Below are positions 22,029 to 33,831 of a stretch of DNA of 64,000 bases, piece after piece (within the stretch, counting starts at the first letter, position 1; each line of letters begins with the position of its first letter). The notes below the pieces were generated by a model. That model did no database searches. It was given only the letters and a program-made list of their open reading frames with translations, and had not been told where the DNA came from. The stretch comes from Podospora pseudocomata. Its lineage: Eukaryota; Ascomycota; Sordariomycetes; Sordariales; Podosporaceae. The stretch covers positions 7,564,001-7,628,000 of the forward strand of contig NW_026946363.1 of the NCBI RefSeq assembly GCF_035222375.1, given 5' to 3'. The position numbers and the translations under genes are program-made.

Positions 22029-25013
22029 ATGGCAACACCATCAGCCTCCAGTGATGCTGGGTTCATGATGTCGGATGGTCTTTCGAGGACACCCCGCGCC
22101 GGCGGGAGACAACAGTTCCCTTCCAGCGGGAGACCTCTTCCTTCGGAAAGTCTGGGTGCGCCCAGCGACGATGAAGGTGGTGGCGGTGGTGATGGCTTTG
22201 CAGACGATCAGGTTCCAGTGAGAGCCAGACCGACAGATCCTGCCAATATTCCCCGGGTAGAAGATAGCATTGGACGCATGGTGCAGGATCACTTTGAGAA
22301 TTTTATCGAAGGGTATGTTGCCTTGTCCCTTGCAGAAGCGACCAGCACTGACAATTCAAGGATAGATTCGTCGAGACACCGACTTCCTCTGGCCAGCCTA
22401 CCTCCTCAGCTGTGACCACAGACCGCTATTATGTCGCCCAAATCCATGGCATGCGTACCTATCAGTTGTCGACCCTATATGTCGACTACAAGCACCTTTT
22501 GAGCTGGAGCAACGGCGCCCTGGCCGACGGTATCATGAACAACTACTATCGTTTCCTGCCCTTCCTGACAGCGGCGCTCCACAACCAGATCGCGAAGCAC
22601 GAGCCTCAATACTTCAGGGAACACAGACAGCCAACCGCCTCAAGCCAGCACCACGGCACTGGTAGCAGCACCCTGGGTGGAACTGGTACGCAGTCCGAGA
22701 TGAGCAGCAAGACCGCCAACCAGCAAACTGACAAGCTGTTCGCCATCGCCTTCTACAATCTCCCCCTTGTTTCCCGAGTCCGGTCAATGCGAGCCAGGAA
22801 TGTTGGCCAACTATTGAGCATCAGCGGTACCGTTACCCGCACATCTGAAGTCAGGCCCGAACTGGCCCTCGCGACGTTTGTTTGCGAAGGCTGCAGAGCT
22901 GTTGTTCCAGACGTCGAGCAGACCTTCCGGTATACGGAACCCACCCAGTGCCCCAATGCTACTTGCCAAAATAGAACCGCGTGGAGGCTAGACATCCGGC
23001 AGAGCACCTTCGTTGATTGGCAGAAGGTCAGGGTGCAGGAAAACAGCAGCGAAATCCCTACAGGGAGCATGCCAAGAACGATGGATGTGATCCTCAGAGG
23101 AGAAATTGTGGACAGAGCAAAGGCAGGTGAAAAGTGCATCTTTACAGGCGCCTTGATTGTGGTTCCAGACGTCAGTCAGCTCGGGCTTCCGGGTCTCAGG
23201 AAAACGGCGGTGAGGGATGATAGGGGTGCTGATGCTGGTGGGAGTGGTGTTGGTGGTTTAAAGGCGCTTGGTGTCAGAGATCTGACCTACAGACTGGCCT
23301 TCCTGGCGTGCATGGTCACGCCGGATGTGTCTTCTCTTGGTGCCTCTGGTGAGGCCCAGATTGTGGACATGATCGGCAGCCTGAACGGTAATGTGGCGGT
23401 CGAGACGGCGGAGAGCTTGAAGGAGATGCAGGATGCCACGCTGAGCTCCTATACACAGGCTGAGGTGGACGATCTCCGTGCCATGGTACACAGTGATCAC
23501 ATCTATTCCAGACTGGTGCAGTCGGTTGCGCCAATGGTGTACGGCCACGAGATTGTGAAGAAGGGTATCCTCCTGCAAATGTTGTCTGGAGTGAGCAAAA
23601 GCACGGCAGAGGGGATGCAGCTTCGTGGAGACATCAACATCTGCATCGTCGGTGACCCATCAACCTCCAAGTCTCAGTTCTTGAAATACGTCTGTAATTT
23701 TGCTCCACGGGCAATCTACACTTCTGGCAAGGCCTCCTCCGCCGCCGGTCTCACGGCCGCAGTGGTCAAGGATGAAGAGACTGGAGAGTTCACCATCGAA
23801 GCCGGCGCTCTGATGCTTGCGGACAACGGCGTCTGCTGCATTGACGAGTTTGACAAGATGGATATTGCCGACCAGGTCGCCATCCACGAAGCGATGGAAC
23901 AGCAGACAATTTCCATCGCCAAGGCCGGTATCCAGGCCACCCTCAATGCTCGCACCTCTATTCTCGCTGCCGCCAACCCTGTTGGAGGTCGGTACAACCG
24001 CAAGACATCTCTCCGCGCCAACATCAACATGTCCGCTCCTATCATGTCTCGCTTTGATCTTTTCTTCGTTATTCTCGACGAGTGCAACGAGCAGGTTGAT
24101 CGTCACCTGGCCTCTCACATCGTCGGCATCCATCAACTCCGTGACGAGGCCGTCGTCCCAGAGTTTTCGACCGAACAACTCCAAAGATACATCCGTTTTG
24201 CCCGAACTTACAGGCCAGAGTTTACCGACGAGGCCAAAGAGGTGCTTGTGCAAAGGTACAAGGATCTCAGAGCCGATGACGCGCAGGGCGGCATAGGTAA
24301 GAACAGCTATCGCATCACGGTCAGACAATTGGAAAGTATGATCAGATTGTCAGAGGCCATCGCCAAGGCGAACTGCGTTGAAGATATCACGCCAGATTTT
24401 GTCAATGAGGCCTACAACCTGTTGAGGCAAAGTATTATCTCTGTGGAACACGATGATGTCGAGGTTGATGAGGAGGATGAGCAGCCTGTTGAGGACGGGG
24501 CTGCCTTGAGAGCGGCTGCTGACGCAGCTTCGGGATCTGTTCCTCCTGAAGCTGATGGCGAGGGTGATACAGCCATGGGAGATGCATCCGCTGCCGCTGT
24601 GCACAAGGAGAAGCAAACGGTTTCGTATGACAAGTATATCTCCATCGTGAACTTGCTTGTCAGCAAGGTTGCCGAGGAGGAGACATCTGGAAACAGCGAG
24701 GGCATCGAGGGCGAGGAACTTCTTCAGTGGTATCTGGAGCAGAAGGAGGAGGAACTGACTGGCGAGGAGGACTACGAGCAGGAGTTGGCACTGGCTAAGA
24801 AGGTGCTCAAAAAGATGGTCAAGGTGTGTACCTTTCAATATCACACGGTTGTGAATCGATTTGCTGACATGGGCGTAACAGGACAACATCCTCATGGCTA
24901 TTCGTGGCGAAGGCATGCAAGAAGATACGGAGAATGGCCAGGCCGGACCCTCGGCCGTGGCGCAGAAGATTGTCTATGTCCTGCACCCCAACTGCGCGGT
25001 TGAGGACGTATGA
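22029..25013 (+). CDS. mcm6: MCM6 replicative helicase subunit
   Basis: Three exons (22029-22312, 22366-24823, 24882-25013) give 957 aa. The short introns use GTATGT...TAG and GTGTGT...CAG. The N-terminal OB/zinc region has a C4 finger starting near C268 (CEGC...CPNATC) and the MCM6-typical FVDWQKVRVQENSSEIP and GSMPRTMDVILRGEIVD. The AAA+ core has Walker A GDPSTSKSQ (residues ~524-532), Walker B CIDEFDKM (D588, E589) and the arginine finger SRFD (R658). An acidic linker and a winged-helix end close the protein. It is one of six subunits of the MCM2-7 helicase, loaded at origins in G1. MCM5 was considered, but the zinc finger and the WQKVRVQEN stretch point to MCM6. Confidence 0.97.
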
Positions 25014-25327
25014 GCTGGTCTACCGCATGGCGAGACACCTAGAAATCTGGAGAACGGATAAGCGCGTAAGCATGGCAGGGAAGGTAAAGCGAATTGGCTG
25101 GGAGCATGGAGTTGTATATCGCCTGGTTTTCAATGATACCTACTTTTGAGACTGTGATTCAACCGTTCCACACAGGTGTAGATGCTAACTGACCAGCGTT
25201 TGTCCCAGCTGGTTTGAGCGGGGGCGTCGCAGCACCAGATCATTGTTGCTTTTCCCCGCAGCTTTTTGCGTGTACTATTTACAACCATACCTATCACCAG
25301 TAAAAACAATCTTGCCAAAACTTTTCA
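25014..25327. other. Convergent gap between MCM6 and the polysaccharide deacetylase gene
   Basis: Short region with the 3' UTRs of two convergent genes; nothing else is visible. Confidence 0.6.
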
Positions 25328-27771
25328 TCAAGTCAGAGCCGGCGCCTTCGGGTCCTCCAAGCACTGATCCACCCTCATCAACCTCTTCCCGCTCGCTTTG
25401 GCCAGTTTGATAAACTCGGGCAACAAGTCCACCGTGCTTTGGTGCAGGTAATGCATCACCATCAAGTTACCGCCCTTGGCCAGATCGCGCTTGAACGCAT
25501 CGAGCTGCTTGTTGGGAGTGGATGATTCAGCCCAAAGCCAGTCCTCCACGTCGATGCTCCACCCAACAATATACGGCTCTGGATCGTTCAGGTTTGCCGC
25601 CAGGCGCTGTCTCATTCTCGCACCTTCTGTTCCGAACGGAGGGCGAAAGTAGGACGACCGTAGGTTTGGAAACACCTGGCGGACGGCACCAATGTCGTTT
25701 TGGATCTCCCAGTCAATGGCTTGCTCGGTGGCGAGGCCTTCCATCTTGGGGTGCGTGTAGCTGTGCAGGGCGATCTGGTGGCCGCGAGAGGCCATGTCTT
25801 TGTACGCTGCTGCCAGGCCGTTGCTCTGGTCTAGGAGGGGCAGGCCAACGGTGAAGAAGGTGAGGGGGATGTTGGCTTCTTTGAGGATCTTCATGACCTG
25901 GGGGATGTACTCTGGGTTTCCGTCGTCAATGGCAAAGGCGAAGGAGTTGGGGCGGGTGCAGGCGAACACTAGCCTGCCCGAGGCTAGCTTGGGCGGGATC
26001 TTGAAGTTGGACGGGATGAAGGTGACGATTTCGATCTTGGTGATTGTTGTCGGCTCTGAAGTGTAGAAGCCGCGGAGGTTGAAACCAATGACGCGCTGGA
26101 GGTTGATGCTGAAGTGGGTGATGGGGACGTAGATGTCGGAGGTGGTTGCGTAGCGAGAGGCTTCCACGGAATCCCAGGTCTCGGGGTAGGGGGCCATCGT
26201 CTCGTTGCACTTGGAGTTGTGTTGTTGGAGGGCGATACTAAACTTGTTGCTACCCGAGTACGCGATATGGAGATAGCCTCCTGTCAGGTTGCGGAGGTCA
26301 GCGCACTTGTTGGCCAACTGAGTGTTCCAGCTTTGATCAGAGTCGTTGGTACGGATTGTAATGGCGTTGTTGCCAAATGTGACCGCCATGCCCTCATCCG
26401 GACCGTGCCATTCGCCCAGCGAGTTGGTATTTTCGTTGGAGAATGTGTCAATAACATAACCCTTGGCACTTGGGGTTGCCACCTGGGTTGTTGTGCGCGT
26501 GAGGGCAGAGGGAGCTGGTGACGATGCTGGCGCGACGTACTCGGTAGCTGTCGATCCGCAGTAGAAGGACATGGGGCCGAGGATGACGCCCGCATTGAGG
26601 CCGGAAAAATAAATCATATCCAGCTTTGTCGTATCGATGCCACTGAACGCTGAAAAGGGGAAGGAGTACAGCTTCTCAGTGCCATCGAATGTCCACTTTA
26701 ACTGCGCTGTTGTCAAACTAACCGTCTTGACGTTGTTTGAGCCGCAAGTATCGGACCATCCCAGAGCCACTGAAAAGCTTGTGCCTCGTGCCGCCCTGAC
26801 CCTGAACGAGATGCCTCCGTATCTGTTGTTGGCATTCAAACAACCAAACTGACTGTAAAAGTACGAGTTGGCATCTTTGGGGTAAAGGAGGACCCTGTTG
26901 TTGCTGACAACGACACTTGACATTGTTCCATCATCGCTCGTTGCTTGCCCCATAGCGTTGTAGCCCAAGAATGTAAGACGGGACTGAGAAGCCCAGTCAT
27001 CAATCAATAAGTTGGAGCACGTTGCGGGCTGGCTGGTGGTAACTGGCGGTGCTATTGTGGATCGAGTTGCGGTAGGGACGATGGTTGATCTTGTCGGTAC
27101 ACCTGAAACAATTAGATGCCTAAACAATTCACTCCAATGAGTGGGATCATACTTGTTGAACCAGGGGACGTTGGCTGAGCCACATTCCCGCATATCCATG
27201 TGATATTGCCAATCGACCATTGAACATTGGACTGTGAAAATACAGCCCAAACCCAACCGACAACAGCATCGTAGTTGGGTTCGTTGTCAAAGCCGTCCAA
27301 GGGAACATTAATTGTCTGGCGGCTTCCAGTCAGGTTCTCGATGATGGTGTAGTGACTCTTGTATGTCCCGTCGTTGGCGCTACAAGACGAAGTTGTCTGA
27401 AGCTCTAGAGCAAACGAAGCACCGGCAGGGCCCTCGACAGTGAATTGCAATCCTCCATATCCGTTTGTAACGGCAGGTTGGCATTCGAATGATTCATAAA
27501 AATACGAGGTGGTATCCTTGGGGGTGAAGACAACTTGACCTGTCCCAGCCGCAATGAATTCCATTGAACCGTCATCTGTTCTCAGTTAGACACCAGAAGA
27601 CAGCAATTCGAAAACTAACCCACCGCCGTTTGGGGATTCAAGGTTATTGACACCGCTGGTCCATTTGGTGAAGTTGTCGATAAGAAGATTAGATGTGCAG
27701 GCTTGTGCGTGTACTCCAGAGGCAGCCAGCATGCCAGCCAGCCCGGCGGCGAACCAACGCTCGAAGAACAT
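25328..27771 (-). CDS. Secreted polysaccharide deacetylase (NodB/CE4 type) with three N-terminal modules
   Basis: Three exons (27624-27771, 27153-27575, 25328-27102; introns 48 and 50 bp) encode 781 aa. A signal peptide is clear (WFAAGLAGMLAASGVHAQ). Three related modules of about 150 aa follow. The first two share CTSNLLID/CSNLLIDDW starts, a DDGSM/DDGTM turn and a SYFY tract with a nearby Cys. The third begins GYVIDTFSNENTN and lacks part of that signature. Short Thr/Ser/Pro linkers separate them. The C-terminal NodB domain has FAIDDGNPE (D583, D584), HSYTHP (H637, H641), a YFRPPFG arginine motif, DVEDWLW and MVMHYLHQ. The metal-binding Asp-His-His set is therefore intact. It probably deacetylates chitin or a related acetylated glycan at the wall; the modules may bind carbohydrate, but I do not recognise their family. 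Confidence 0.85.
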
Positions 27772-29522
27772 GTCGGGTGTGTCAGACAGTTCTGTAAATA
27801 TGAAGGAGCAGGGTGTTTATCATGGGCCAAACTTCGAGGAGCATTGCTTGTATATGTATTCTCCGCTTCGCCTCTGAGATGCAACAACTACGGCTAGGGA
27901 TTTCGGTTGGCGACATGCCCGATCGATCCATGGAGAAAGAGGAGTTTGGAAGCTCCCCCTAAAAACGAATGTAACAAAGTCGATGGTTCAAGGACCACAG
28001 TGAAACGTCGAGTGGGCTCAGCTTATAGGGCTTACGCCATGAACACCCATTTCCTGGCAAGAAAAATAGAGTGAGGCGGCATGGATGAAGGGGTAAATTC
28101 GCAGCTGGCGAGCCAACCTTGCAGCCACCCTCGCTTACCTCCGCGGATTGCAACTTCAGATTTCTTGGTGAGCTTGTACGTTCTTGTGAAAGCTTGTCCC
28201 AACATTGCCGCTCAGGGCCATGAACCATGATGTGAAGCGAATATCGAGCTGACCTAGCAACAGCAAGAGATTGCGTATCGAGCATACATAGCCTGGCCAT
28301 CTCGTGTACACACGGCAAAATCGCCAGTGTGTAGCAACAAGAGTCATCGTTCCGCTTTCCGGCTTTTTCGGGCGTCCTCAAAGGAACAACACCAAATGTG
28401 CTCCAAATGAATGCTGGCAGCTGTGAGCAAGTTTGCCAGTTTGCCATCCATTCTCGCTCTCAGCGCCTGATGAAGATGTTGGACGTTTAATTTAGCAGTG
28501 CGGAGACTTCTCGGCACTCGCATCGTGGCAGCCAAGAGCTTGGCACGCAGATCCCGTACTGCCAAGGTCCTGGGGTCGAGCTTGGATCCAGGGGTGAGGC
28601 CCAGGTCCCTTACAGATGGTGTGATGGCGAGGATGGTTAATCAAGAGAGCATCAAATGGGTCGGTTCGTCGGCACGATTACCTGGAGCTTCTTTGCGATG
28701 GATCCTTTTTCTGTTTGAACGTTACTTCGAATTTTGTATATGGTTTCACGCCAGCGAGATGGGTATTCAGCCGAGTGGCTATTTTCTGCACCTCAGCTCG
28801 TTCCAGTCGGCAATCGAGAACTTCAAGGCTGGCGGCGGGGGTTGATTGGACTACATGAGCAGTTCTGTCGAAAATTCACACACATGGAACAATCCATGGC
28901 GTGTTTGCTGAGCATAGGTAGGCTGCCATGCCTAAAGCCTTGATCCAACAACCAACATGCATCAATACATGTCAAGCAACACAAGAAATGGCATTCATAT
29001 CCTGATTATCGCCGTGGTAAGATGTCGATGCATTTCGGGGCCTTGTGTCTTTGAGTGAGCGTCTCTCTTCCGAGCATAGAAAAGGAGCCCCCTCTTCACA
29101 AGGCCCCGATGCCGCACCTGCTCAATGCTACATATAGTTCTCAGTCTGTATTTATATGCAGTAGAAGGCTCATGTGGGCATACCTGGTAGATACCAAGCT
29201 GTGGTTCAAAGTTGCGTCATCCTTGAACTGAGCAATTGACGTCGTTGACAAGGGCTGCCCGCTGTGGAGTGTGTTATCTCCACGTGATGATATCCGCCCC
29301 GCTGAAATGCCACCCAATTGGCCCAAACACACTTGGAACCCCATTGCAGCAGTCACCACCAATTGCTCCGCCGACAACTGAACCCACTGCACTGAGGAAG
29401 TCCCAGTCTCCAGATTCGATACGCATCCCGTGTTTGCGATAGAGCCGTACTTGTCATCTAGCAAACATTTGACATTACCCGAGTTGTGTCCGTTCTCAAC
29501 AGTTGTTCCCAATATCAACTCC
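27772..29522. other. Divergent intergenic region, deacetylase and TRS85 genes
   Basis: This 1.75-kb gap should contain two promoters. Open frames such as 27959-28447 (minus) and 28498-28845 (plus) lack domain features or splice context and look like chance. No RNA gene is visible. Confidence 0.5.
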
Positions 29523-31874
29523 ATGCAACCTCACGAAGATGCGGTCCAAACACCTTCGCCGGTCCAGTCCCCCCCTCTTGCGGCCTCCTCCATAATGCGA
29601 TCTATCTCCGGGTCCCAAAAGCCACGCCCCGGTGCATCCTCCATTCTTTTTTCGCCCACGACAGACCCTCTTTCACAGTCGGAACTCTCTTTGCCAATAC
29701 GCACAAGCAGTACGAGCCGTCGTCCCCAGTCCGCCTCGCTCTTTCGGTCTACCATTCTCAACAACACCCCACCTGGCTCGCCGCGAGATGCCTCCCCAGC
29801 TTCCACCGTACGGTCCACCCGATCACCAGCCCGCACGATGACAGGGTCAATATTCGCCGGAACAGCAGGGTTCAAAGCTTCGCTCCTCGATACAGGGGCT
29901 GCCGATTCTCCCGGAGACCCCCTGAACCTGGTGTTGAAGAGCTTCGTACCCCATGTCGCAATACACGCCAGTGAGGATGTTGATGATCTGGTCAACGCAA
30001 AGGGATTTGAGAAAGGGCTGTGGGAACTTCTTCGTCCATTTGGGGAGCGGATCATGGGAAAGGTCAATGTCAGGGATAGCAACGGGGTATCGAGAGCATG
30101 GGAGGACTTCTCACTCAGATTCACCAAGTTCGGCGATCACTCCAACTTGCAAATTCCAGATGCGCTTGCTGGGTTGAATGGGTCAGAAAAGCAGAGCGGC
30201 AGGGCGAAAGAGAGCCTGACAACGGATGTAGAAAAAGTCGTGGAGCGACATCTCAGTTTTGCCGAGGAAGCCTTCAGAGGGACGATGGAGCCACAAACAC
30301 CAACAAGGATGGGATTAGACGTGGAAGCAACGTCCCCGTACTATGCCCTGTACCTTCGACGACTACTCTCTGGCATGCCACTTGCGCCACATGAATCTTT
30401 CGCCCATCCAGTTGCTTGTGTTATGGCCATCAGCTCTCGGAATCCAAACCCTATCGAGGCTTTACACCGGCTTTACACAGAAACGAGAGAAGGAGAGAAG
30501 CGGTACCCCGTGTGGGTGGATGGGGAATACTTGCGGTATTACATTTTGGTGCATGACGAAGAAAATAGCGACATCAGCAAATCCATGGCCCTTTTCGAGC
30601 AGATGAAGAGAAATTTCGGCTTACATTGTCACTTGTTGCGACTTAGAAGCTCTGAAAGCGCTGAAACGGACGACGACAGCATACCATTACCAAGGAGTGA
30701 CTGGATGACGGCAGCTGAGGAACTGGCAGATATTGAGGAGAGCGAGACGAAAGAGGACTTTGAGGACCCGACGCGACATATTTTCGAGTCAGATGCTACA
30801 GCAATACGGACGTTTGTCAGGGAAATGGCAACACAATCTCTGATCCCAACCATGGAGCGCAATATCTCGGTATGGAACGATCAAGTGGCCTCAAAACGGA
30901 AAGGAATCAGCGGGCGATTCATGAGCTTGTCAAAAAGATGGGCATTCGGCGGCTCAAGTCGGTCATCTGGGATAGCAAGCTCATCAAGCAATTACGATGC
31001 GTCGGGATTCTACAGACCAGACAGCCCGGAGGCTATCATGCGCCGATTGGCAGACTTTGCTTTCATGCTTAGGGACTGGAAGCTGGCCATGTCGACATAT
31101 GACCTCTTGCGGACTGATTTCCAAAACGACAAGGCCTGGAAATACCATGCGGCCGCCAATGAAATGGCAGCTTTTGCTCTGCTTATCATGCCACAGAATA
31201 TGTCATCCAAAACCCGCATCGAGACAATCAATCAGATGCTTGACAACGCGTTTTATTCCTACCTGACACGATGTAATTCATTGTATGGAGCCACACGCTG
31301 TATAGTACTCGCTCTAGAATTGTTGCGGCTCAGAGGTGGGTCAGGGATAGACGAGGCTGTCAGATGGGGTATCAAAGTGCTCGAGTCGAGGTTAATGGGC
31401 AAGATTGGCGACGCACTGCTCAAGGAACGCATGGCAATCTGCTACGCCTCCAAGTCAGGGGCTGGGTCTCAAGCATGGGGTAGCAGGCGGCGCAAGTCGG
31501 CCCTCTGGAGCGTGCTCGGTGCTGAAGCCTGGGTCGCTCAGGAAAAGTACATCCAGGCCCAAAAATGCTTGAACGAAGCCAGAAAGATGTATTCGCTGCT
31601 GCCAGGGGAAAACGGGATCCAGAGGTTCGAGGTGGCAAGCGACTTTTTGGCCATGTTGAATGATCAGGTCAAACAAGGGTTGCAGTTTGACTTATTAGGG
31701 CCCGAGGAGAGCTTGGTAGATGTGGAGGAAGAGACCTTTGATCATGATGATAGACGGACGAGGAGGACGAGCATGATCAATCCTCTTGGAGGGGCGACCG
31801 CTGCTGGAATGGAAACGGCGTCTTTGCAGAGTCAGGGAGATGTAAGCGGCCCAAGTAAGGACGGGTTTGGTTAA
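29523..31874 (+). CDS. trs85: TRAPP III complex subunit Trs85 (TRAPPC8 family)
   Basis: Single exon of 783 aa starting at MQPHED. The N-terminal ~120 residues are Ser/Pro/Arg-rich and disordered. The conserved region begins with LNLVLKSFVPHVAIHASEDV, the Trs85 signature, and GFEKGLWELLRPFGERI, and continues into helical, TPR-like repeats (for example RLADFAFMLRDWKLAMSTYDLL and KYHAAANEMAAFALL). An Asp/Glu-rich tail closes it. Trs85 is specific for TRAPP III, the exchange factor that activates Ypt1/Rab1 at the pre-autophagosomal structure and in early secretion. It is similar in length to yeast Trs85 (698 aa). Filamentous fungi also need the pathway for normal hyphal growth, but nothing in the sequence shows regulation. 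Confidence 0.9.
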   Translation: MQPHEDAVQTPSPVQSPPLAASSIMRSISGSQKPRPGASSILFSPTTDPLSQSELSLPIRTSSTSRRPQSASLFRSTILNNTPPGSPRDASPASTVRSTRSPARTMTGSIFAGTAGFKASLLDTGAADSPGDPLNLVLKSFVPHVAIHASEDVDDLVNAKGFEKGLWELLRPFGERIMGKVNVRDSNGVSRAWEDFSLRFTKFGDHSNLQIPDALAGLNGSEKQSGRAKESLTTDVEKVVERHLSFAEEAFRGTMEPQTPTRMGLDVEATSPYYALYLRRLLSGMPLAPHESFAHPVACVMAISSRNPNPIEALHRLYTETREGEKRYPVWVDGEYLRYYILVHDEENSDISKSMALFEQMKRNFGLHCHLLRLRSSESAETDDDSIPLPRSDWMTAAEELADIEESETKEDFEDPTRHIFESDATAIRTFVREMATQSLIPTMERNISVWNDQVASKRKGISGRFMSLSKRWAFGGSSRSSGIASSSSNYDASGFYRPDSPEAIMRRLADFAFMLRDWKLAMSTYDLLRTDFQNDKAWKYHAAANEMAAFALLIMPQNMSSKTRIETINQMLDNAFYSYLTRCNSLYGATRCIVLALELLRLRGGSGIDEAVRWGIKVLESRLMGKIGDALLKERMAICYASKSGAGSQAWGSRRRKSALWSVLGAEAWVAQEKYIQAQKCLNEARKMYSLLPGENGIQRFEVASDFLAMLNDQVKQGLQFDLLGPEESLVDVEEETFDHDDRRTRRTSMINPLGGATAAGMETASLQSQGDVSGPSKDGFG

Positions 31875-32370
31875 GGTTACCAGAGGCTGGCTGACTGAAG
31901 GAATGTCTAGTTGTGCAAAGAAACAGAGAATAGAGCAGTGATATCCCCCGACAAGTGATTGCTCTTGAAAGCTTAAACTTGCCCCCTGAGTCCTTGGCCC
32001 CACTGCTTGTTGATTGATGCCTGCCGGAGAGTGCTTGGCACCGCCCTAGTGACACGCTGATAAGATAAAGAGAACCAACACAGTCCCCTGCACGTCATTG
32101 TCCACCACCTGCTATCAATTAAACTTATCGCTGAGCTCAGTTCGAGGGCTACGCCTTTTCTTTCGAGACTGCATCTTGTCGCAACAGTTGCCTGAATTCT
32201 GGTTGCCAGGGTTGATTCGGCGCAGCCCCTCTTTGGCGCGGTTCATTTTCTCTAAACACGGGCAAGTGTTTACACCGCTCGTTGCCCTCCTTCCTGTCAA
32301 CTACGACAAGCCGGTCGAGTCTCAAAACTAGGTACCAATCGAGCAACACCAATCAATACATCCAGTCAAC
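31875..32370. other. Intergenic region between TRS85 and CHM7
   Basis: Gap of about 0.5 kb between two plus-strand genes, with a 3' UTR and a promoter. No motif stands out. Confidence 0.6.
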
Positions 32371-33831
32371 ATGTCGCAAAAGTCCCAGTCCCTACTCGAT
32401 TATCTAGTGGAAAATGAGCCTTCCTTCCGCAAGTATGTCTCGCGTGTTTTGTGGCCTAGGTTATCCTCGTCTGCTAACAAAATATACCAAAGAGCCCGCC
32501 TGCCAGCCCTCTACTCCTCCTTCGCAGCCCAGCGAACTCTGAATCCCGACGGCTATGCTGCCAACCTCTCCGCCTGGCGGCGCGCCCTCGCCAAAGTTGC
32601 AAAATCCGGACTCGCACCTCCACCCACGTCATCCAGCAAACCTTCTCTGCTCGTATTAAACACAGACGAGAGGCTAGTAAGTGCCTTCGAGACGAAACAG
32701 TACGGCCGCCCACTATCACTGGGGCTGGTGATCAAAGAGGCGGTGGAAAACAAGGAGTTGGTGCCACTGAGGCAGTTCCTCGAGCAGAAGGAGAGCATCT
32801 ACTCCCGCTCTTGGTCGGTATGGGGATTAGCGGGGTGGGTCCTCAAGACGGCGGGTGTGACTGATTTCCTGAAGGGTAGCGGGGATAAAGTACCAAAGGG
32901 GCAATTTGTCGTAGTGGAAAACGTCGAGGGGGCAAGCAAGGCTTTTGGCGAGGGGATCAAGGACAAGGAGGGGCGGTTCGAGAGGACGTTTACCAGGGCG
33001 CATTTTGCCAAGGTTTTTAATGATCAGCTTGTCGAAGGGGGCAGGGAGTTGTCAGATACTGATATGGATGTTTTGCTGGTTTTCTTGGCGAGGGATAAGC
33101 AAATGATAGACTATGATGGGAAGACGGTCAAGATCAGGGATGGGGAGGGAGAGCCAGAGGGCTTGACGGACGAGGACGCGTCGATTGCTCAGCTCAAGGA
33201 GTTGCTGGCTTCTTTGACGCATCAAACGTTACTTTTGTCCAAGCGGGTCGAGGAACTGGGCGCACAGGCCAAGGAGGCGGTTACGAAACAAAACAGAGTG
33301 GCGGCGTTGGCGGCGCTCAAGAGCAAGAAGCTGGCCGAGCAAACGCTGGAAAAGCGATATGCCACTGTCAACCAACTGGAGCAGGTACAGACTCAACTCG
33401 AACAAGCGAGCGACAATGTCCAGATTGTCAAGGTCATGGAGTCGTCATCAGACGCTCTCAAGAGCCTCACGGCCAAGGTGGGCGGCGTCGAGGGGGTGGA
33501 AGAGGTTGTCGACAGGCTCCGGGAGCAGATGGCTGATGCCGATGAGGTCGGCAAGATCCTTGCCGAGGCCAGTGGAACAACCGTGCTGGATGAGGGCGAG
33601 ATTGACGATGAACTCGCCGAGATGGAGAGACAGGAGAAGGAGAAGGAGAGGAAGAAGGTGGAGGAGAAGCAGCAGAGGGAAGCCGAGGAGGGGGCGAAGG
33701 AGGAACAGAAGGAGGCGGAAGACCTGCGGAAGAAGCTGGAGGCCATTGGCGAAGTGCCTGGCAGTGCTCCTGTCAAAGATAAGGAGACGGACGAGGCGGA
33801 GGCCATGATGGGTAGGCTTACTCTCGGTTAA
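32371..33831 (+). CDS. chm7: ESCRT-III-like protein CHM7 (CHMP7 family)
   Basis: Two exons (32371-32432 and 32493-33831) give 466 aa. The 60-bp intron (GTATGT, CTAAC branch, AAAG acceptor) has no stop and is a multiple of three, so an unspliced reading would look continuous. Splicing gives SFRKARLPALYSSF. The N-terminal half resembles the two winged-helix-like domains of CHMP7. The second half (from about QLKELLASLTHQTLLLSKRV) is a Snf7-type helical domain with ALKSKKLAEQTLEKRYATVNQLEQ. The C-terminal end is highly charged. Chm7 works with inner-nuclear-membrane LEM proteins to seal nuclear-envelope defects and monitor nuclear pore assembly; Vps24-type core subunits are shorter and lack the N-terminal half. 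Confidence 0.88.
   Translation: MSQKSQSLLDYLVENEPSFRKYVSRVLWPRLSSSANKIYQRARLPALYSSFAAQRTLNPDGYAANLSAWRRALAKVAKSGLAPPPTSSSKPSLLVLNTDERLVSAFETKQYGRPLSLGLVIKEAVENKELVPLRQFLEQKESIYSRSWSVWGLAGWVLKTAGVTDFLKGSGDKVPKGQFVVVENVEGASKAFGEGIKDKEGRFERTFTRAHFAKVFNDQLVEGGRELSDTDMDVLLVFLARDKQMIDYDGKTVKIRDGEGEPEGLTDEDASIAQLKELLASLTHQTLLLSKRVEELGAQAKEAVTKQNRVAALAALKSKKLAEQTLEKRYATVNQLEQVQTQLEQASDNVQIVKVMESSSDALKSLTAKVGGVEGVEEVVDRLREQMADADEVGKILAEASGTTVLDEGEIDDELAEMERQEKEKERKKVEEKQQREAEEGAKEEQKEAEDLRKKLEAIGEVPGSAPVKDKETDEAEAMMGRLTLG

Noticed and set aside
22412-22420. GTG as a start for the main MCM6 frame
   Set aside because: The frame is joined in phase to an upstream exon starting with a normal ATG at 22029.
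23660-24328. 222-codon open frame antisense to MCM6
   Set aside because: Antisense shadow in a highly conserved coding region.
27959-28447. 162-codon minus-strand frame upstream of TRS85
   Set aside because: Low-complexity, no domain features and no conserved start context.
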